Source of the DNA: Chondromyces crocatus
GTDB taxonomy: Bacteria > Myxococcota_A > Polyangia > Polyangiales > Polyangiaceae
Length of the DNA stretch: 64,000 nt
Assembly: GCF_001189295.1 (NCBI RefSeq)
Contig: NZ_CP012159.1
Coordinates: forward strand, 8,292,501-8,356,500
Direction: 5' to 3'
The position numbers and the translations under genes are program-made. Each line of letters starts with the position of its first letter. Position 1 is the stretch's first letter. Shown piece after piece: positions 1 through 8,527 of the stretch. The notes under the pieces were generated by a model. The model worked only from the letters and a program-made list of their open reading frames with translations, had not been told where the DNA came from and searched no databases.

Positions 1-907
1 CGAGTTCCTCTGACGAGGAGCAGCGTTCCGACTCTGCGTTGCGCCTCGCTACACCCCGGAGATCACGCTCCGCTGTGCCGTTGGCGAATCCCTCTCGGCA
101 CTTTCGCGCCGCCAGGGAGGGCGGAATCTATTCAGGACTCCCCGTATGTCAACCCCTCTCCCTGTCGATTGTTGAAACACTCGGTTTCTCGGGGGAATTC
201 GGCGCTCACACGGCCCGTGAGAGCGCCCTCCCCCGCCGCAGGAACTTGCTGACCCTGATTTCGCGCGACTGCTGACTCTGGTTGGACGTGGCGAACTGCT
301 GACTCTGGTTGGGCGCGGCGGGAGGAGGCGTGTCGCGTCAACTGGTGGAGGGGTGTCCTGCATGAAGGCGTCTCCTCGGTTGTAGAATCGTGGCCCTCGC
401 CCGGCGGTTGCTCGGCGCAGCTTTCCAAACAGGGGTCTCTGTGCAACTCGGCCAGCTTCTGGGGAACGGCGTGCGTGCATGCGTCGATCGGGCGAGGAGC
501 ACTTCGAGCCAGGCTCTGGGATCGGTTTCATGGTGACCGTCGTGGCGTGCCGTCGCTCGCTGGCGCGGGGAGAACTCATCTTCGGACGGTGAACGGGCTG
601 GTTGGTTGGCCCGCGACGACGGTCGGAGCGCCGACGGACCCATCCGAGTCGACGATGGCGGTGCCTTTTCTCGCGGGTGCGGAGGAGTAACGTGTCGCGG
701 CGTACGTGGCGGGGTGAGCGAGCTGCTGGAAGCTGGGCGAGCTGCTGGAAGTCGAGCTCTGGCTGGGAATCGAGCGCTGAGAGAAGGGCGCTGGGTGGGG
801 AGTGCGTGATGGAGCGCGAGGGGGTGGGCAGGCGAGGCGCGGCTGCAGGCGGGTGGTGGGTGGCTGCGAGACGCGCTCGAGGTGGGATGAGGCCTGGTGG
901 GTGGAGC
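1..907. other. Gene-free stretch
   Basis: No open frame here reads like a protein: the long frames on both strands are Arg/Pro/Ser-rich and lack recognisable motifs, start signals or a hydrophobic core. The stretch lies downstream of the minus-strand Roadblock gene, so it would be its 3' flank. It contains a short three-copy repeat near 243-320 and a two-copy repeat of 'gagctgctggaag' near 718-755. No tRNA or clear terminator was seen. Confidence 0.6.
243..320. repeat. Three imperfect copies of a 25-27 bp tandem repeat
   Basis: Three adjacent units (about 243-267, 268-293, 294-320) share the core 'actgctgactctggttgg'; the first copy is the most diverged. The repeat is in gene-free DNA and no function can be assigned. 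Confidence 0.7.
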
Positions 908-1555
908 TCAGCCGTCGACGCGCTCGTCGGCGAACCAGTGTCCCAGCCGCTCACGCACGAGGAGCATCTCGGCGCCGTTGTGGAGGCGGATGCGGAATCC
1001 TTGTTCGCGTGGTCGCAGGCCCAGCATGAATCCCATCACTTCGACGGGTTGCCAGTCGCCTTCGCCGCGCGTCCCGCGCAGGCGAGCAGGTCGGCCGCGA
1101 TCCATCTCGACGTCGACGCCGTACCAGCGGGAGGAGGTGCGGGGTTGCTGCCAGCCGGCTTCCAGGCAGATGCGTGCGTCGGCATCGAGCAGGGCGCGAT
1201 CGGATACGGAGAAGGCCGCCCGGGGATGGAGCAGCAGCACGATGGCGTAGCCTGGCTGGAGCTGACGGATGATGTAGCTGTGGGACCGGGCGCGGACGAT
1301 GAACTGGCGCAGCGGCCCGAGGGGAGAGTCCGAGATCTCCGTGAGGACGATCAGCCAGTGCGCGGCTGCGACCTTCAGCTCGTAGGGATCCACGCCTCCG
1401 GCGTAGTCGACGGTCTCCCCTTCGAAGTCGACGAGCGCGGCGCCTCGGGCGCCAGGTGTCGAGGCGACCAGCTGCTCCAGGATGGCGGTGAAGGGAGAGC
1501 GCGCTTGGTCTCTGGGCGGCGAGGCATCTCGCCTGTGCGTCCGGGGAGGGCTCAT
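908..1555 (-). CDS. Roadblock/LC7-like domain protein
   Basis: A 215-residue soluble protein. After a charged N-terminal leader of about 20 residues, residues 21-140 show the helix-strand pattern of Roadblock/LC7 modules, including 'GARGAALVDFEGETVDYAG', a typical 'judge whether this is active' strand turn. Roadblock proteins act as small-GTPase regulators or scaffold subunits; in myxobacteria MglB is the best known, but this protein is longer than MglB and is not it. The C-terminal third (about 140-215) has no family I recognise. The ATG overlaps the stop of the upstream PpiC-like gene by four bases (ATGA), which fixes the start and implies translational coupling. Domain assignment is by pattern only. 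Confidence 0.65.
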   Translation of the reverse strand: MSPPRTHRRDASPPRDQARSPFTAILEQLVASTPGARGAALVDFEGETVDYAGGVDPYELKVAAAHWLIVLTEISDSPLGPLRQFIVRARSHSYIIRQLQPGYAIVLLLHPRAAFSVSDRALLDADARICLEAGWQQPRTSSRWYGVDVEMDRGRPARLRGTRGEGDWQPVEVMGFMLGLRPREQGFRIRLHNGAEMLLVRERLGHWFADERVDG

Positions 1556-2553
1556 GGCTCGATCTTGACGAGGGCAACGCTCGCATCGGCGTCATCGACG
1601 ATGCGAACGAGGTTTCCGTGCTGCCGACGTAGCCCTTCCATGAGGGCGAGGTGTGCCGTGCGGGCGCGGGCGGTCATGACCTCCTCGTGCACCATGCGGC
1701 GACGCTCTTCACGGGGGAACACGGAAGCGGGGACTCTCTCGAGCAGCATGGCCACGTGCAGGCCGTGCGCAGAGGGGAAGACGCCGGTGATGTCGCCCCG
1801 GGCCTCCAGCTTGGCGACCGCACCGGAGAAGGCGATGTCGAACTGCTGGGGCTCGGGCCGGAGGACGCGACCGCTGGCCGTGACGGGGCTCAGGGCTTCC
1901 GCGGTCACCTTGAGGTCCTCGGTGGCGACGCTGGCCGCTGCGTCGAGGAAGGCTTTCTGAGCGGTGTCGGGGTTCTGGGCCCCGCGCTGTGTCTCGGGGG
2001 GCGGGTCCTGACGGGCGATGTCACCGCTCGGGACGACGGCAGCGCGGATCGCCTCTGCGATGCGCGTCGCCTTGGCGCGCGTCGCAGGGTCGGCATCCTC
2101 GGGGATCTGAACGACGGCGTGGACGGTGCGAAAGGCTTCGGGGCGATCGAGTTCGAGCCAGCGCCGGGAGGAGACTTCATCAAGCTCTGTGTCGGTGACT
2201 GGGCCAGCGCGCTCCGCCTCATCGAGGAGTGCTCTCAGCAGTCTCCGGCTCAGCAAGATGTTGCGCCGGTTCTGGAGTGCTCCAGCGGAAACCAGCCCGC
2301 GCTCGTGGGCCTCTCTCGCGAAGAGTTCGTCGTCGATCTGCTTCTCCAAGGCGAGCTGGGGCGAGACCCCCTGGGCCACCGCGACCCGAGCGACGGCGGC
2401 GGCGGTGATGGTGGCGTCGCCGACCCGGGCGACCACGCCTTCGAGCCGCTGTGTCGACGGCGGCGGGTCACCCGGTGGGCTCCCCTCATCGCGACAGCCG
2501 AGACCACACGCTGCGATACCGAGGCATCCAGCCAGCAAGAGTTCGTGGCTCAC
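1552..2553 (-). CDS. PpiC/SurA-like peptidyl-prolyl isomerase lipoprotein
   Basis: A 333-residue exported protein. The N-terminus is hydrophobic and Cys-rich with lipobox-like sites (IAAC at residues 13-16, then a second Cys at 20), so it is probably a lipoprotein. Residues 45-120 resemble the SurA-type helical region (repeated 'ALEKQIDDELFAREA' style). Residues about 150-290 fit a divergent parvulin domain: 'VHAVVQIPEDAD' matches the opening strand and 'ITGVFPSAHGLHVAML' the closing strand. Such proteins assist folding of outer-membrane proteins. The GTG start is chosen because it overlaps the stop of the preceding small gene (GTGA) and gives a signal sequence; the longer open frame upstream is out of character. 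Coupled by ATGA overlap to the Roadblock gene. Confidence 0.72.
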   Translation of the reverse strand: MSHELLLAGCLGIAACGLGCRDEGSPPGDPPPSTQRLEGVVARVGDATITAAAVARVAVAQGVSPQLALEKQIDDELFAREAHERGLVSAGALQNRRNILLSRRLLRALLDEAERAGPVTDTELDEVSSRRWLELDRPEAFRTVHAVVQIPEDADPATRAKATRIAEAIRAAVVPSGDIARQDPPPETQRGAQNPDTAQKAFLDAAASVATEDLKVTAEALSPVTASGRVLRPEPQQFDIAFSGAVAKLEARGDITGVFPSAHGLHVAMLLERVPASVFPREERRRMVHEEVMTARARTAHLALMEGLRRQHGNLVRIVDDADASVALVKIEP

Positions 2554-2732
2554 TGACCCCCTCCGCGGGGCCGCAGCATGTCGGTCGACGCACGGAGCGC
2601 CAGGGCTCCCACGATGAGCAGGTACAGCGCCTTGAAATCCTGTCGACTTCCCAGCGCATAAACGCCGAAGGCAAACGAGGCAGCTGCCGCGACGAGGAGG
2701 AAGCTGGCGAAGACGTCGATCACCCTGGACAC
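2550..2732 (-). CDS. Small two-helix membrane protein
   Basis: A 60-residue protein with two hydrophobic stretches, about residues 8-27 and 35-49, joined by a short polar loop, and a basic C-terminus ending in Gly-Gly-Gly-Gln. No family recognised. It starts with GTG; another GTG three codons later is possible. Its TGA overlaps the GTG of the PpiC-like lipoprotein, so it is probably translated as part of the same operon. Real-gene status rests on the overlap and the clean hydrophobic pattern. Confidence 0.55.
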   Translation of the reverse strand: MSRVIDVFASFLLVAAAASFAFGVYALGSRQDFKALYLLIVGALALRASTDMLRPRGGGQ

Positions 2733-2820
2733 CGCGCGCAGTGTACCTCGGTTCGGCTCGCCGAGGGGATAGCGCCAGCGATCTGGCGACGCTCATCCCC
2801 GTCTTCTTCCGCATGGGCCG

Positions 2821-3669
2821 TCAGCGGATCGCGAGGAGGACCGCTCCTCCGACCGCAAATACCAGCAGGCCGAGCAGCAGCTTCATGCCGTGGGGGGTCA
2901 AGCGGCGGGGTGGTTGCGTGCGGCGTCCCAGCGCGACCGCCACGTCCGCGGCCGCGGTCATGAGCGCGATCGCGCAGGCGATGGCGACGGCTTGCGCCAT
3001 GAGGCCGCGGTCGACCTCGCGGACGCGCCAGGCGAGGAAGAGCAAGCCGAGCGCGGACAGCACGCCGATCGACGCGATGAGGCGCGCGGTGGGAGGGAGC
3101 CGCGAGCGGGCTTGCAGCACGGGCGCGTCGGTCTCGGGCGTCTGGGATGGACCACTCGACCAGCGATCACGCCAGGAGAGGGCGAAGACGCCCCACGCGA
3201 TCGCGCCGATTGCGGCGCGGATGGGATCGAGGCGGAGGGGCTGGAGGGCGGTGGACGACAGGAGCCAGGTCAGCGAGGCCAGGGCGACGAACACGGAGAT
3301 GCCGAGATGGCGCCCGAGCCTTCTCCGCACCAACGCGAGCGGCGGTGCGGCGAGTCCGCACGCGAGCGCCAGGACCGCCACGAAGCGCGCTTGCCCGAGA
3401 GAGCCCCGCGCGAACGCAGCGGGCGCGATGGTGATGGACCAGGCGACGAGCGCAGCGAGCATCGCCTGGATGGTCCTCACGTCGCGGAATCCGGCGAAGG
3501 CGCGCGTGAGCGGGACCTTCGCTTCCTCCGTCCGTGAGCCCTGGTCGCCAGGTTCTTCGGCGCCGAGAGGACTCCCCTGTCCTCCCGAGGCACGGACGGG
3601 CGATGCGTCTTCCACCTGGCTCCCCTCCAGGAGATCCGACGCAGGGGGTTCGTCCGTCGAGCTGACCAT
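2821..3669 (-). CDS. Unknown multi-pass membrane protein
   Basis: About 282 residues. The first 55 residues are polar, acidic and Pro/Ser-rich and probably cytoplasmic. Hydrophobic segments follow at roughly 70-90, 100-120, 130-150, 160-175, 210-230, 238-260 and 270-287, suggesting six or seven membrane spans. No family recognised. ATG at 3669 is preferred; a TTG at 3684, three bases after the ttcA stop, would add five residues. It follows ttcA immediately on the same strand and is followed by the small membrane protein gene after about 90 bases. Confidence 0.65.
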   Translation of the reverse strand: MVSSTDEPPASDLLEGSQVEDASPVRASGGQGSPLGAEEPGDQGSRTEEAKVPLTRAFAGFRDVRTIQAMLAALVAWSITIAPAAFARGSLGQARFVAVLALACGLAAPPLALVRRRLGRHLGISVFVALASLTWLLSSTALQPLRLDPIRAAIGAIAWGVFALSWRDRWSSGPSQTPETDAPVLQARSRLPPTARLIASIGVLSALGLLFLAWRVREVDRGLMAQAVAIACAIALMTAAADVAVALGRRTQPPRRLTPHGMKLLLGLLVFAVGGAVLLAIR

Positions 3670-3687
3670 GGGCCTGTTGCTCAAGCG

Positions 3688-4527
3688 TTATGCGGTGTCC
3701 CGCAACAGACGCGTCGTCGGGACCATGTCGCCCAGGTCGCGTCCTTCTTTGTCGGCGCGTTCGTCCTGTGCGACCTCCAGGCCGAGCTGCTTCCAGAGGC
3801 GCTTGTCGAACAGGTGGCTCGGGCGGACGTTGCCCAGCGCGGCCAGCATGTTCTGGCGCACGCCGGGGTGGCGCGCTTCGAGATCTGCGAGGAGGCGGCT
3901 CACCGCTTTGCGCTGGAGGTTGTCCTGGGAGCCGCAGAGATCGCAGGGGATGATCGGGAATGCTTGCTCTGCCGAGAAGGCGGCGAGGTCGTCTTCTGCG
4001 CAGTAGATGAGCGGGCGGATGACCACGTTGTCGCCGTCGTCGGAGATCAGCTTGGGGGGCATGGCCTTGAGCTGTCCGGCGAACACCAGGTTGAGCAGCA
4101 GGGTGTTGATGGCATCGTCGCGGTGGTGTCCGAGGGCGATCTTGGTACACCCCAGCTCCTTGGCGAGGCGATAGAGGATGCCGCGCCGGAGCCGGGAGCA
4201 GAGAGAACAGTAGGTTTTGTTCTCCGGGATCTTCTCGGTGACGATCGAATAGGTGTCCTCCGAGACCATCATGAATTCATGCTGGCCTGCGGTCATGTAA
4301 TCGCGGAGGAGGTGGCCGGGATAGCCCGGGTGCCCTTGATCGATGTTGACCGCGATGATGCTGAACCGCACGGGGGCGCGACGCGCGAGCTCGACCAGCA
4401 ATGTGTGCATTGCATAGCTGTCCTTGCCGCCCGAGACCGCGCACATGATCCGATCTCCTTCGGAGATCATCTCGAAATCAGTCACGGCGCGGCTGAACGC
4501 CCGCTCGAGCTTTCGACGGATCTGCAC
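3688..4527 (-). CDS. ttcA: tRNA 2-thiocytidine biosynthesis protein TtcA
   Basis: A 279-residue cytoplasmic enzyme that thiolates cytidine 32 of some tRNAs, using ATP to activate the base and an iron-sulfur cluster in sulfur transfer. The PP-loop SGGKDS is at residues 32-37, and the cluster cysteines appear as CSLC (107-110) and CDLC (195-198). 'ALGHHRDDAINTLLLN' is the conserved TtcA/TilS-like helix. Length is usual for the short TtcA form. The start is GTG, four bases after the pepA stop, so pepA and ttcA are probably cotranscribed. Identification is secure from motifs and spacing. Confidence 0.93.
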   Translation of the reverse strand: MQIRRKLERAFSRAVTDFEMISEGDRIMCAVSGGKDSYAMHTLLVELARRAPVRFSIIAVNIDQGHPGYPGHLLRDYMTAGQHEFMMVSEDTYSIVTEKIPENKTYCSLCSRLRRGILYRLAKELGCTKIALGHHRDDAINTLLLNLVFAGQLKAMPPKLISDDGDNVVIRPLIYCAEDDLAAFSAEQAFPIIPCDLCGSQDNLQRKAVSRLLADLEARHPGVRQNMLAALGNVRPSHLFDKRLWKQLGLEVAQDERADKEGRDLGDMVPTTRLLRDTA

Positions 4528-4531
4528 AGCG

Positions 4532-6016
4532 TTACCGCGCGTAGCTCTCGACGAGCCTCAGGAAGGTGAGCACGCCGTGGCCCGTCCCGCCTTTGGTGTA
4601 GATGCCGTAAGGCTTGCTGGCCATGGAGGGGCCGGCGACGTCGACGTGGATCCAGGGGATGTCGCCCACGAACTCGCGCAGGAAGAGCGCGGCCGTGATG
4701 GCACCTCCCCAGCGGTCGGCGGTGTGCTTGAGGTCGGCCCACTCGCTCTTGAGGCCGTCGCGCAGCTCTTCCACGAGGGGCATCTGCCACATGGACTCTC
4801 CCGCGGTGCGGGCTGCAGCGCGCATCCGGTCGGCCAGCTCGTCGCGGTTGGCGAAGAAGGCGGACACGGTGGTGCCGAGGGCGACGACGCAGGCGCCGGT
4901 CAGGGTGGCGTTGTCGAGGATGAGGTCGGGCTTGAGCGTCCGGGCGTAGGCGAGGCAATCGGCCAGCACGAGGCGGCCTTCGGCGTCGGTGTTGATGATC
5001 TCGACGGTCTTGCCGTCCAGGGAGCCGAAGATGTCGCCGGGGCGGTAGGCGTCGCCGTCGGGCATGTTCTCGGCGGCGCCGATGATTCCGTGGACCTCGA
5101 CGGCGGGCTTGAGCGCTGCAATCGCTGCCATGAGGGCGACGACGTTGGCCGCGCCGCCCATGTCGCCTTTCATCTCTTCCATACCGGGGGCCGGCTTGAT
5201 GCACAGGCCACCGCTATCGAAGGTGAGGCCTTTGCCCACGAAGACGAGCTTGGCCTTGGGCTTCCCCTTGGGGACGTAGGCCATGTGGATGAGGCGAGGG
5301 TCGCGGGCGCTGCCCTGGCCGACGGCAAGCATCAGCTTCATGCCGCGCTTGGTGAGGGCGGCCTTGTCGAAGACGGTGACCTTGAGGCCGCGCTGCTTGC
5401 CGACGGTGGTGGCAAAGCGAGCGAATGCCTCGGGGTAGAGTTCATTGGGGGGCTCATTGATGAGGTCGCGGGCAATGCAGACCGATTCGCCAATCTGCTG
5501 GCCGAGGGCGACGGCGTCGCGACCCGCTTTGGTGACCTTGCCCTGGACGAGGACGCTGCCGCGCTCGAGGGTGGTCTTGGGGAGGCGATCGCCGGTGAAG
5601 TAACGGGTGAATCTGTAGGAGCCGAGCACGAGGCCTTCGGCTGCGGCCCGCTCCGCGCCGGCGATGCCCTCCGGCACCGAGAGGGTGATGGACTGGGCGC
5701 GGGCGCCGGTCGCGAAGCGGGCGCCTCGGGCCGCGAGCAACCTGACGTCGGCGTCGGAGAAGGGGCCCTTCCCCATCCCGAGGACGAGGACGCGGGCAGG
5801 CTTGATCCGCTCGTAGGTGGTGAACTCGACGCTCTGGTCTTTCTTGCCGGTGAAATCGTCGCGCTTGAGCTGTCTGGAGACAGCCTCACCGAGGGACTCT
5901 TGCAGCCGTGAGAAGACGCTTTCACTCAGTGCTGCCCCCTCGGGCACGCCCACGACGAGGACGTCGGCGGGGGTGCTCAGCGGGTCGGAGGAGGCGATTT
6001 GGATCTTGATGGGCAT
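4532..6016 (-). CDS. pepA: Leucyl aminopeptidase (M17, cytosol aminopeptidase)
   Basis: A 494-residue metallo-aminopeptidase that removes N-terminal residues from peptides in the cytoplasm; in some bacteria PepA also binds DNA. The N-terminal macro-like domain spans about 1-165 and the catalytic domain about 170-494. The signature NTDAEGRL is at 342-349, preceded by the metal-binding 'GKGLTFDSGG' and by 'MKGDMGGA', which match the two-zinc site of M17 peptidases. Length and motif order are normal. ATG start; about 190 bases separate it from the aldolase gene, so it may have its own promoter there. Confidence 0.95.
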   Translation of the reverse strand: MPIKIQIASSDPLSTPADVLVVGVPEGAALSESVFSRLQESLGEAVSRQLKRDDFTGKKDQSVEFTTYERIKPARVLVLGMGKGPFSDADVRLLAARGARFATGARAQSITLSVPEGIAGAERAAAEGLVLGSYRFTRYFTGDRLPKTTLERGSVLVQGKVTKAGRDAVALGQQIGESVCIARDLINEPPNELYPEAFARFATTVGKQRGLKVTVFDKAALTKRGMKLMLAVGQGSARDPRLIHMAYVPKGKPKAKLVFVGKGLTFDSGGLCIKPAPGMEEMKGDMGGAANVVALMAAIAALKPAVEVHGIIGAAENMPDGDAYRPGDIFGSLDGKTVEIINTDAEGRLVLADCLAYARTLKPDLILDNATLTGACVVALGTTVSAFFANRDELADRMRAAARTAGESMWQMPLVEELRDGLKSEWADLKHTADRWGGAITAALFLREFVGDIPWIHVDVAGPSMASKPYGIYTKGGTGHGVLTFLRLVESYAR

Positions 6017-6159
6017 GCGCTGTCCGAATCTCAGTTCGTGAGGAATTTCATGTCACGAAGGGGGGGAGAGGGGCGGGAGTTAACCACGACAAGTCCCCTC
6101 TCCGGAATGCGGTTTTTGAGAGAAGCGGCGGCTTCTCCGCACCCATCGGGAGCGGACGG

Positions 6160-6190
6160 GAAAGCCGGAGCGCGCAAGCGTCCGGCTTTC
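6160..6190 (-). terminator. Possible fbaB terminator hairpin
   Basis: A perfect 10-bp inverted repeat (gaaagccgga / tccggctttc) with an 11-base loop sits 20 bases past the fbaB stop. No T-run follows on the minus strand, so a factor-independent role is uncertain. A second, weaker 7-bp hairpin lies at 6120-6137. Confidence 0.4.
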
Positions 6191-6210
6191 GAGGCCCGGA
6201 TCCGCACGGA

Positions 6211-7134
6211 TCAGGGAGTGTCCTTGTAGATTTTCATGACGCCGGCGAGAAGCTTCAAGGCCTCGTCGCGGGGGCGCTGGAAGGCATTGCGGCCCATGAT
6301 GGAGCCGAAGGAGCCGCCCTTGGCCAGCTCGCTGACGTCGGCCAGGACGTCGTCGATGCTCTTGGACTCGCCGCCCGAGAAGATGACGATGCGCTTGCCG
6401 CCGAAGGTGGCTTGCACGACGTGGCGAATGCGCTCGGACAGAGTGGCAATGGGGATGTTTTGCTGCTCGTAGAGCTTCTTCGCGGCGTCTTGCTCGATGT
6501 GCGCCGTCGGCGGCTTGACCTTGATGATGTGGGCGCCGAGCTGGGCCGAAATGGTGGCGGCGTAGGCGCACACGTCGATTCCGGTCTCGCCGGCCTTGGA
6601 GAGGCCGGTGCCGCGGGGGTAGGCCCAGACGACGACGACGAGGCCCTTGCGCTTGGCTTCGAGGGTGATCTCGCGGAGGTCTTCGTACATGCGGTTCCGG
6701 CCGCTGGAGCCCGGGTAGATGGTGTAACCGATACCGACGCAGCCCAGGCGGAGCGCGTCCTCGACGGTGGCGGTGATGGCGGAGTGGGGCTCGACCTTGG
6801 CGAGGGTGTCGCTGTTGTTCAGCTTGAGAATGAGCGGGATCTGGCCGGCGAACTTGACGGCGGAGGCCTCGAGCGAGCCCAGGGGGGCTGCGTAGGCATT
6901 GCATCCCGAGTCGATCGCGAGCTGATAGTGATAGTCCGGGTCGTAGGCTTCCGGGTTGGGCGCGAAGGAGCGCACGGGGCCGTGTTCGAATCCCTGATCC
7001 ACGGGCAAGATCACCATCTTGCCGGTGCCCGTGAGGGCGCCGTGATTGAGGAGGCGGACGAGGTTCGTCTGGGTGCCGGGATTCTCGGAAGCGTACCAGG
7101 ACAGGATCTGCTTAACGCGATCGGTGAGCGCCAT
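6211..7134 (-). CDS. fbaB: Class I fructose-bisphosphate aldolase (FbaB/DhnA type)
   Basis: A 307-residue Schiff-base aldolase that interconverts fructose-1,6-bisphosphate with two triose phosphates in glycolysis and gluconeogenesis. Archaeal/bacterial class I features are visible: 'ILPVDQGFEHG' near residue 40, 'IGYTIYPGSSGRNRMYEDL' around 140-160, 'VVWAYPRG' near 178 and 'HIIKVKPP' near 210, where the strand-end Lys is the Schiff-base candidate, then 'VIFSGGE' and 'GSIMGRNAFQRP' for phosphate binding. The ATG at 7134 follows a GGAG six bases upstream; the open frame continues 110 codons further but is low-complexity and non-homologous. Gluconeogenic fbp lies 3 kb away on the other strand. 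Confidence 0.92.
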   Translation of the reverse strand: MALTDRVKQILSWYASENPGTQTNLVRLLNHGALTGTGKMVILPVDQGFEHGPVRSFAPNPEAYDPDYHYQLAIDSGCNAYAAPLGSLEASAVKFAGQIPLILKLNNSDTLAKVEPHSAITATVEDALRLGCVGIGYTIYPGSSGRNRMYEDLREITLEAKRKGLVVVVWAYPRGTGLSKAGETGIDVCAYAATISAQLGAHIIKVKPPTAHIEQDAAKKLYEQQNIPIATLSERIRHVVQATFGGKRIVIFSGGESKSIDDVLADVSELAKGGSFGSIMGRNAFQRPRDEALKLLAGVMKIYKDTP

Positions 7135-7592
7135 GAATTGCTCCGTCAGGTTCGTACTGGGGACAGCTCTTGGGACGCAGGCATACTCCGGCTTGGCCGC
7201 CGACCCAACCTCCAAACGCACCAGGCCAGGGGGCCCGTCGACCTGGCCAGCGCGATCGGGCAGGCGAGCATCGTTCATCGTCCAGGCGAGCGTCGTTCGT
7301 CGTCGCGCTGCGATGGGTGCGGCGGTCGGGTGGGTCGGTGCGTCCGGATGCAGGCGGTGGACGTGGGTGGCGTGGCCGTCCTTACGTGAAGGGTTGCGAC
7401 GTGAGGGGCGGCGACGCGAGACGTGAGGGGATGCTGCATTGTGTCCGTCGCGGATGGGTCGCATGCGTTCGGCGGGGGATGGATGTCGTCGAGCATGAGG
7501 GGGGCTCGCGAGGGGAGCGCCCTCGTCCGACGTGGCGAGTACGAAACTCCTGCGCGTTCTCGCGGCTCGCGTATGGTTTCCCCGAGTTCTCG
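7135..7592. other. Divergent intergenic region between fbaB and the DUF2834 gene
   Basis: 458 bases without a supported gene; both flanking genes are transcribed outward, so promoters for both should lie here. Short direct repeats are seen: 'caggcgagc(a/g)tcgttc' twice near 7261-7295, and 'gacgtgagggg' near 7399 and 7422. No promoter could be assigned with confidence. Confidence 0.5.
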
Positions 7593-7910
7593 ATGCAGAT
7601 CACGTACGCAGCTCTCGCCGTCATCGGTACGCTCCTTCCGCTGAGCCAGTTCGCGCCCTGGTTGGGGGTGCATGGTCTGGATCTGCCGCTGCTGGTGCAG
7701 CTCGCGACGGCGGATCGGATTGCGGCGTTCGCATGGGCAGACGTGCTCGTCTCGGGGGTGACGGTGCTTTGTTTCGTGCTCGTGGAGGGGCGCCGGCTCG
7801 GGATGCGCCAGCTGTGGTTGCCGCTCGTGGCGCTCTCGGTGGGGCCGTCGCTCGCGCTGCCGCTCTTTCTCTTCCTTCGCGAGCGGCATCGGGACGCCGT
7901 AAACAGGTGA
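7593..7910 (+). CDS. DUF2834 family membrane protein
   Basis: A 105-residue inner-membrane protein with three hydrophobic spans at about residues 3-20, 45-65 and 77-96. It matches the DUF2834 pattern: an N-terminal helix ending in 'PLSQFAPWL', 'HGLDLPLLVQL', 'RIAAFAWADVLVS' and 'EGRRLGMRQLWLPL' before the last helix. Function of the family is unknown. The ATG at 7593 is chosen because homologous sequence begins there; the open frame runs upstream without features. It stands alone, with repeat-rich DNA downstream. Confidence 0.82.
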   Translation: MQITYAALAVIGTLLPLSQFAPWLGVHGLDLPLLVQLATADRIAAFAWADVLVSGVTVLCFVLVEGRRLGMRQLWLPLVALSVGPSLALPLFLFLRERHRDAVNR

Positions 7911-8527
7911 GGTGAGCGAGTCGATGCGGCCCGATGTCTCGTGAGGGCGGCGAGGCTGGCAAATGTGAGGAGATGAGGGGTCGATATGTCCCGGGTGTTG
8001 CGGACGCTCGTGGGACATTTGCGGCGAGCCTCCCGGAGTTTGCTGCGAGCCTCCCGGAGTTTGCTGCGAGCCTCCCGGAGTTTGCTGCGAGCCTCCCGGA
8101 GTTTGCTGCGAGCCTCCCGGAGTTTGCTGTGAGCCTCCCGGAGTTTGCGGCGAGCCTCCGGGAGTTTGCGGCGAGCCTCCCGGAGTTTGCTGCGAGCCTC
8201 CCGGAGTTTGCGGCGAGCCTCCCGGAGTTTGCGGCGAGCCTCCCGGAGTTTGCTGCGAGCCTCCGGGAGTTTGCTGCGAGCCTCCCGGAGGTTTCGACAG
8301 GGGGGTCCCTTCAGTAAGTCATTGAAAACTGAGGAGGATTTCTCGTTCGGTGTGCGTTGAGGGAGGAGGACGCGAAGCTGCGTTTGCACCTTGGGCGGAG
8401 GTGCGTAAAAAAATCGACCGAGCCTGCGAATAACTTCACGCAGCCGAGCGTCTAGTGGGTCGCCCCGGGGACAGGAACGTCGCCGGCGGCAGTCGTCCCA
8501 CATTGATGAAAGCTCAGGAGACAACTC
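7911..8527. other. Gene-free spacer carrying a 21-bp tandem array
   Basis: 617 bases between the DUF2834 gene and the 313-residue protein gene. The array at 8018-8290 fills almost half. Downstream (about 8300-8530) the DNA is less GC-rich, with an A-run near 8407 and a good ribosome-binding site just before the next gene, so the promoter of that gene probably lies in this part. Confidence 0.5.
8018..8290. repeat. Thirteen-copy 21-bp tandem repeat
   Basis: Thirteen uninterrupted units of the form tttgc(g/t)gcgagcctcc(c/g)ggag, differing at only two or three positions. Because the unit is a multiple of three, both strands stay open: plus reads a repeated Phe-Ala-Ala-Ser-Leu-Pro-Glu heptad, minus a repeated Arg-Glu-Ala-Arg-(Ser/Arg)-Lys-Leu. 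Neither frame has a convincing start site or flanking domain, so I treat it as non-coding. Confidence 0.9.

Noticed and set aside
49-954. 301-residue minus-strand frame at the window start
   Set aside because: Ser/Pro/Arg-rich low-complexity translation with no motif or start signal.
6118-6137. Second hairpin near pepA/fbaB as terminator
   Set aside because: Seven-bp stem without a T-run on either strand; too weak.
8474-8496. ECF-type promoter (ggaac ... cgtc) before the 313-residue protein
   Set aside because: The 14-base spacing is too short for the usual 16-17 bases, so it cannot be called.
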